This document shows, in pieces, positions 62,405 to 64,000 of a stretch of DNA of 64,000 nt. Origin of the DNA: Ureibacillus composti. Lineage in GTDB: Bacteria; Bacillota; Bacilli; Bacillales_A; Planococcaceae. The notes below the pieces were generated by a model. That model ran no database searches, was not told where the DNA came from, and saw only the letters and a program-made list of their open reading frames with translations. The number at the start of each line of letters is the position of its first letter. Position 1 is the first letter of the stretch. The stretch lies in the NCBI GenBank assembly GCA_030348875.1, contig JAUCEP010000002.1, forward strand, positions 322,501-386,500. The letters are read 5' to 3'. A program made the position numbers and the translations under genes.

Positions 62405-62635
62405 ATGCCAAATGTAGAAGTAAACTGTGCTGTATCGAACTGTTTTTTCCATAAAGAAGGAAATTTATGTGGAGCTGAAAAAATTCAAGTAGATATGGAT
62501 TACCACTCCAAAAACAAAGCTACAGAGTTTGCTTCGGATTTTGAATTCGATATGATTTCAGAACATGCAAATGACTCAACAGACACTTGCTGTAAAACGT
62601 TTAAACCTCAAAAAGAGGGCGGACGTAAGAAATAA
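62405..62635 (+). CDS. DUF1540 domain small protein
   Basis: 76 residues. The N-terminal half is the DUF1540 motif, CAVSNCFFHKEGNLCGAEKIQV, closing later with TCCKTF: five cysteines that probably bind a metal. Between them FASDFEFDMISEHAND recalls the gamma-SASP block EFASE-T. DUF1540 proteins are frequent in endospore formers. The ATG at 62405 follows GAGGAGGA by 6 nt; upstream codons in frame are not used. The upstream leader and downstream terminator resemble those of the next gene. Confidence 0.85.
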   Translation: MPNVEVNCAVSNCFFHKEGNLCGAEKIQVDMDYHSKNKATEFASDFEFDMISEHANDSTDTCCKTFKPQKEGGRKK

Positions 62636-62684
62636 TCTGAAGTGATCGAATAAAAGAATAGCTGTCCAAAACATTGAGAGGTTG

Positions 62685-62717
62685 GGACTAAAAGGGTAAA
62701 CCTTTTAGTCCTTTTTT
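62685..62717 (+). terminator. Terminator of the DUF1540 gene
   Basis: GGACTAAAAGG / CCTTTTAGTCC, a perfect 11-bp stem with a 5-nt loop, T7. Nearly the same stem recurs at 63096. Confidence 0.9.
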
Positions 62718-62847
62718 AAATTGAAGCGAAAAATTTTAAAATAAAACGGTGAAATTTGTGCAAACTACATGTGAAGATGATCGAAAAGGTAATGAAAAAT
62801 ACTCTTTCGATTATCTTCATTACAAATCAATGAGGAGGATGGCACTG

Positions 62848-63057
62848 ATGTCAAAATTCGACGTGAACAAATCTAGTTCCAATTATTATGGAAATGTTTA
62901 TGGAGTTGAAAGATATCAAGGTCAACGCCTTCGTCACTCCAACAACAATGATGCGGAATTTGGTGATGAGTTTGATGTGAATCAAAATTCAGAGCAGGTG
63001 AACAATTCTGCACGTGATTCCAGAAAGCCTGTAAGTGAACGAACTGCATGGAATTAG
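62848..63057 (+). CDS. Small Asn-rich protein, possibly gamma-type small acid-soluble spore protein-like
   Basis: 69 residues, hydrophilic, rich in Asn, Ser, Asp and Arg, without cysteine or membrane segment. The stretch AEFGDEFDVNQNSEQVNNSARDS resembles the FGTEFASETNVQQV unit of gamma-type SASP (SspE) in order and spacing, but the protein lacks the usual Gln-rich repeats. The assignment is weak. The ATG at 62848 lies behind GAGGAGGATGGCACTG, almost the same leader as that of the DUF1540 gene 440 bp upstream. Own terminator follows. Confidence 0.6.
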   Translation: MSKFDVNKSSSNYYGNVYGVERYQGQRLRHSNNNDAEFGDEFDVNQNSEQVNNSARDSRKPVSERTAWN

Positions 63058-63095
63058 TTGAATAATGACAAGCTATTCAAATCATTGAATTGTTG

Positions 63096-63126
63096 GGACT
63101 AAAGAGGTAACTCTTTAGTCCTTTTC
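63096..63126 (+). terminator. Terminator of the Asn-rich small protein gene
   Basis: GGACTAAAGAG / CTCTTTAGTCC, a perfect 11-bp stem with a 4-nt loop and TTTT. Its stem and the preceding TTGGGACTAAA match the terminator at 62685. Confidence 0.85.
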
Positions 63127-63225
63127 CTAATAAACTGAGCAAAAAAAGGAATAGAAAAAGCCGATTGAATCACAAAATGGTGATACAAAATCGACTTTAA
63201 AGTTATACAAATGTATTAGCAGTTT

Positions 63226-64000
63226 TTAAGATTGCACATAATCCATATTCTCAACAATCGTTGAAATACCTAAACCACCTGCAATACATAGAGTGACTAA
63301 GCCATAACGTTTATTTGTTCGTTTCAATTCATGGATAAGTTTTGTCATTAAAATTGCTCCCGTTGCACCAATTGGATGACCAAGGGCAATTGCGCCTCCG
63401 TTAGGATTTACTTTATCAACATCTAATCCGAGTTCCTGTATACATGCAATACTTTGAGCAGCAAATGCTTCATTTAGTTCAATAATATCTAAGTCTTCAA
63501 CTGTTAGATTCGCTTGAGCTAGTGCTTTTCTTGTAGCTAAAACAGGGCCTAATCCCATCAACGTTGGGTCACATCCAGATGCTGCATGACTAATAACACG
63601 GACTGCCGGAGTAAGGCCTAAAGCTAGAGCCTTTTCTTCGCTCATTACTAATACCGCTGCCGCACCGTCATTTCGGCCACTACTATTTCCAGCAGTAACC
63701 GTACCCCCTTCTTTAAAGACAGGCTTAAGTTTTGCTAATGTTTCAACTGCAGAAAGACGCGGATGTTCATCTTGTTCAAAATTGATTTCAGATTTTCTTT
63801 GTTTTACGACATAAGGAACGATTTGTTCTTTATAATATCCTTTTTCAATCGCATTTGCGCATTTTTCTTGTGAGGCATGTGCAAACTCATCCTGTGCTTG
63901 TCTAGAAATCTCGTATTTTTCAACTAGATTTTCTGCTGTCCAACCCATCGTAATATCACCATACTGTTCATAGGGCTGTGAACCTGCTTGACTAGCTACA
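63226..64000 (-). CDS. Thiolase (acetyl-CoA acyltransferase), C-terminal part (5' end outside window)
   Basis: The frame is open to the window edge on the minus strand, giving about 257 C-terminal residues. Thiolase landmarks are SGRNDGAAAVLVMS, ELNEAFAAQSIACIQ, NPNGGAIALGHPIGATGA with the catalytic His, and the final CIAGGLGISTIVEN with the second catalytic Cys. The N-terminal half with the nucleophilic Cys lies beyond the window. Thiolases condense or cleave acyl-CoA in fatty acid oxidation and acetoacetyl-CoA metabolism; which branch this is cannot be told from this part. Confidence 0.93.
   Translation of the reverse strand, partial: VASQAGSQPYEQYGDITMGWTAENLVEKYEISRQAQDEFAHASQEKCANAIEKGYYKEQIVPYVVKQRKSEINFEQDEHPRLSAVETLAKLKPVFKEGGTVTAGNSSGRNDGAAAVLVMSEEKALALGLTPAVRVISHAASGCDPTLMGLGPVLATRKALAQANLTVEDLDIIELNEAFAAQSIACIQELGLDVDKVNPNGGAIALGHPIGATGAILMTKLIHELKRTNKRYGLVTLCIAGGLGISTIVENMDYVQS

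Overview
The window looks like chromosomal DNA of a spore-forming, low-GC member of the Bacillales. The best guess is the Lysinibacillus/Planococcaceae side, but this rests on protein flavour and gene content only. Supporting signs are strong GGAGG-type ribosome binding sites, frequent TTG/GTG starts, a CwlJ-type cortex hydrolase, DUF1540 and gamma-SASP-like small proteins, an LtaS-type lipoteichoic acid synthase, a holin-like type I toxin and a Bacillaceae-type intergenic palindromic repeat. There are no rRNA or tRNA genes, prophage, IS transposase or CRISPR array.

Layout. 1-4.8 kb: end of an MMPL exporter, a BirA-controlled bioY-bioB unit, and a P1-family (DmpA-like) peptidase. 5.0-16.2 kb: an eleven-gene operon for import and breakdown of cell-wall peptides. 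It holds a VanX-type D-Ala-D-Ala dipeptidase, D-aminopeptidase DppA, L-Ala-D/L-Glu epimerase, a five-gene oligopeptide ABC transporter, an LD-carboxypeptidase, a cytosolic class A beta-lactamase-fold protein and a cytosolic NlpC/P60 endopeptidase. 16.3-24.3 kb: gabP, an MmsA-type dehydrogenase, a CwlJ-like hydrolase, a DUF192 protein and a long-type P5C dehydrogenase, then a tail of structured RNA, a 47-residue basic protein and a small lipoprotein behind an unclassified leader RNA. 24.9-26.6 kb: M50 protease and PAP2 phosphatase. 26.8-33.6 kb: a cobalamin-riboswitch operon for corrinoid uptake and salvage (btuF, btuC, a BtuD-CbiZ fusion, cobA, cobQ and a leaderless BtuF homologue). 34.0-36.1 kb: ltaS. 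36.1-43.2 kb: a repeat-bearing intergenic region, then a divergent catabolic locus (PucR regulator against amidohydrolase, DUF3311, SSS symporter and carbamoylase). 43.4-48.7 kb: a 58-residue membrane/coiled-coil protein, a chemoreceptor, and an aminotransferase-alanine dehydrogenase pair.

49.2-57.8 kb carries two paralogous two-gene cassettes. Each has a large PKD-like protein without a signal peptide, whose last 26 nt overlap a gene for a coiled-coil protein with a C1q/BclA-like head. They flank an IclR regulator and a RocB-like peptidase, and are the best candidate for an undescribed system, probably a spore-surface or appendage structure. 57.9-64 kb: HEAT-repeat and ATP-grasp genes, then a 1.4 kb gene desert with five perfect and three near-perfect DnaA boxes in one orientation. 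After it come a nucleotide-glycosidase-fold protein lacking its expected catalytic Glu, a complete type I toxin-antitoxin locus, two tandem small-protein cassettes with matching terminators, and the end of a thiolase gene.

All assignments are by eye from motifs and context; no database search or folding program was run. Starts were chosen by ribosome binding site, so several differ from the longest open frame.
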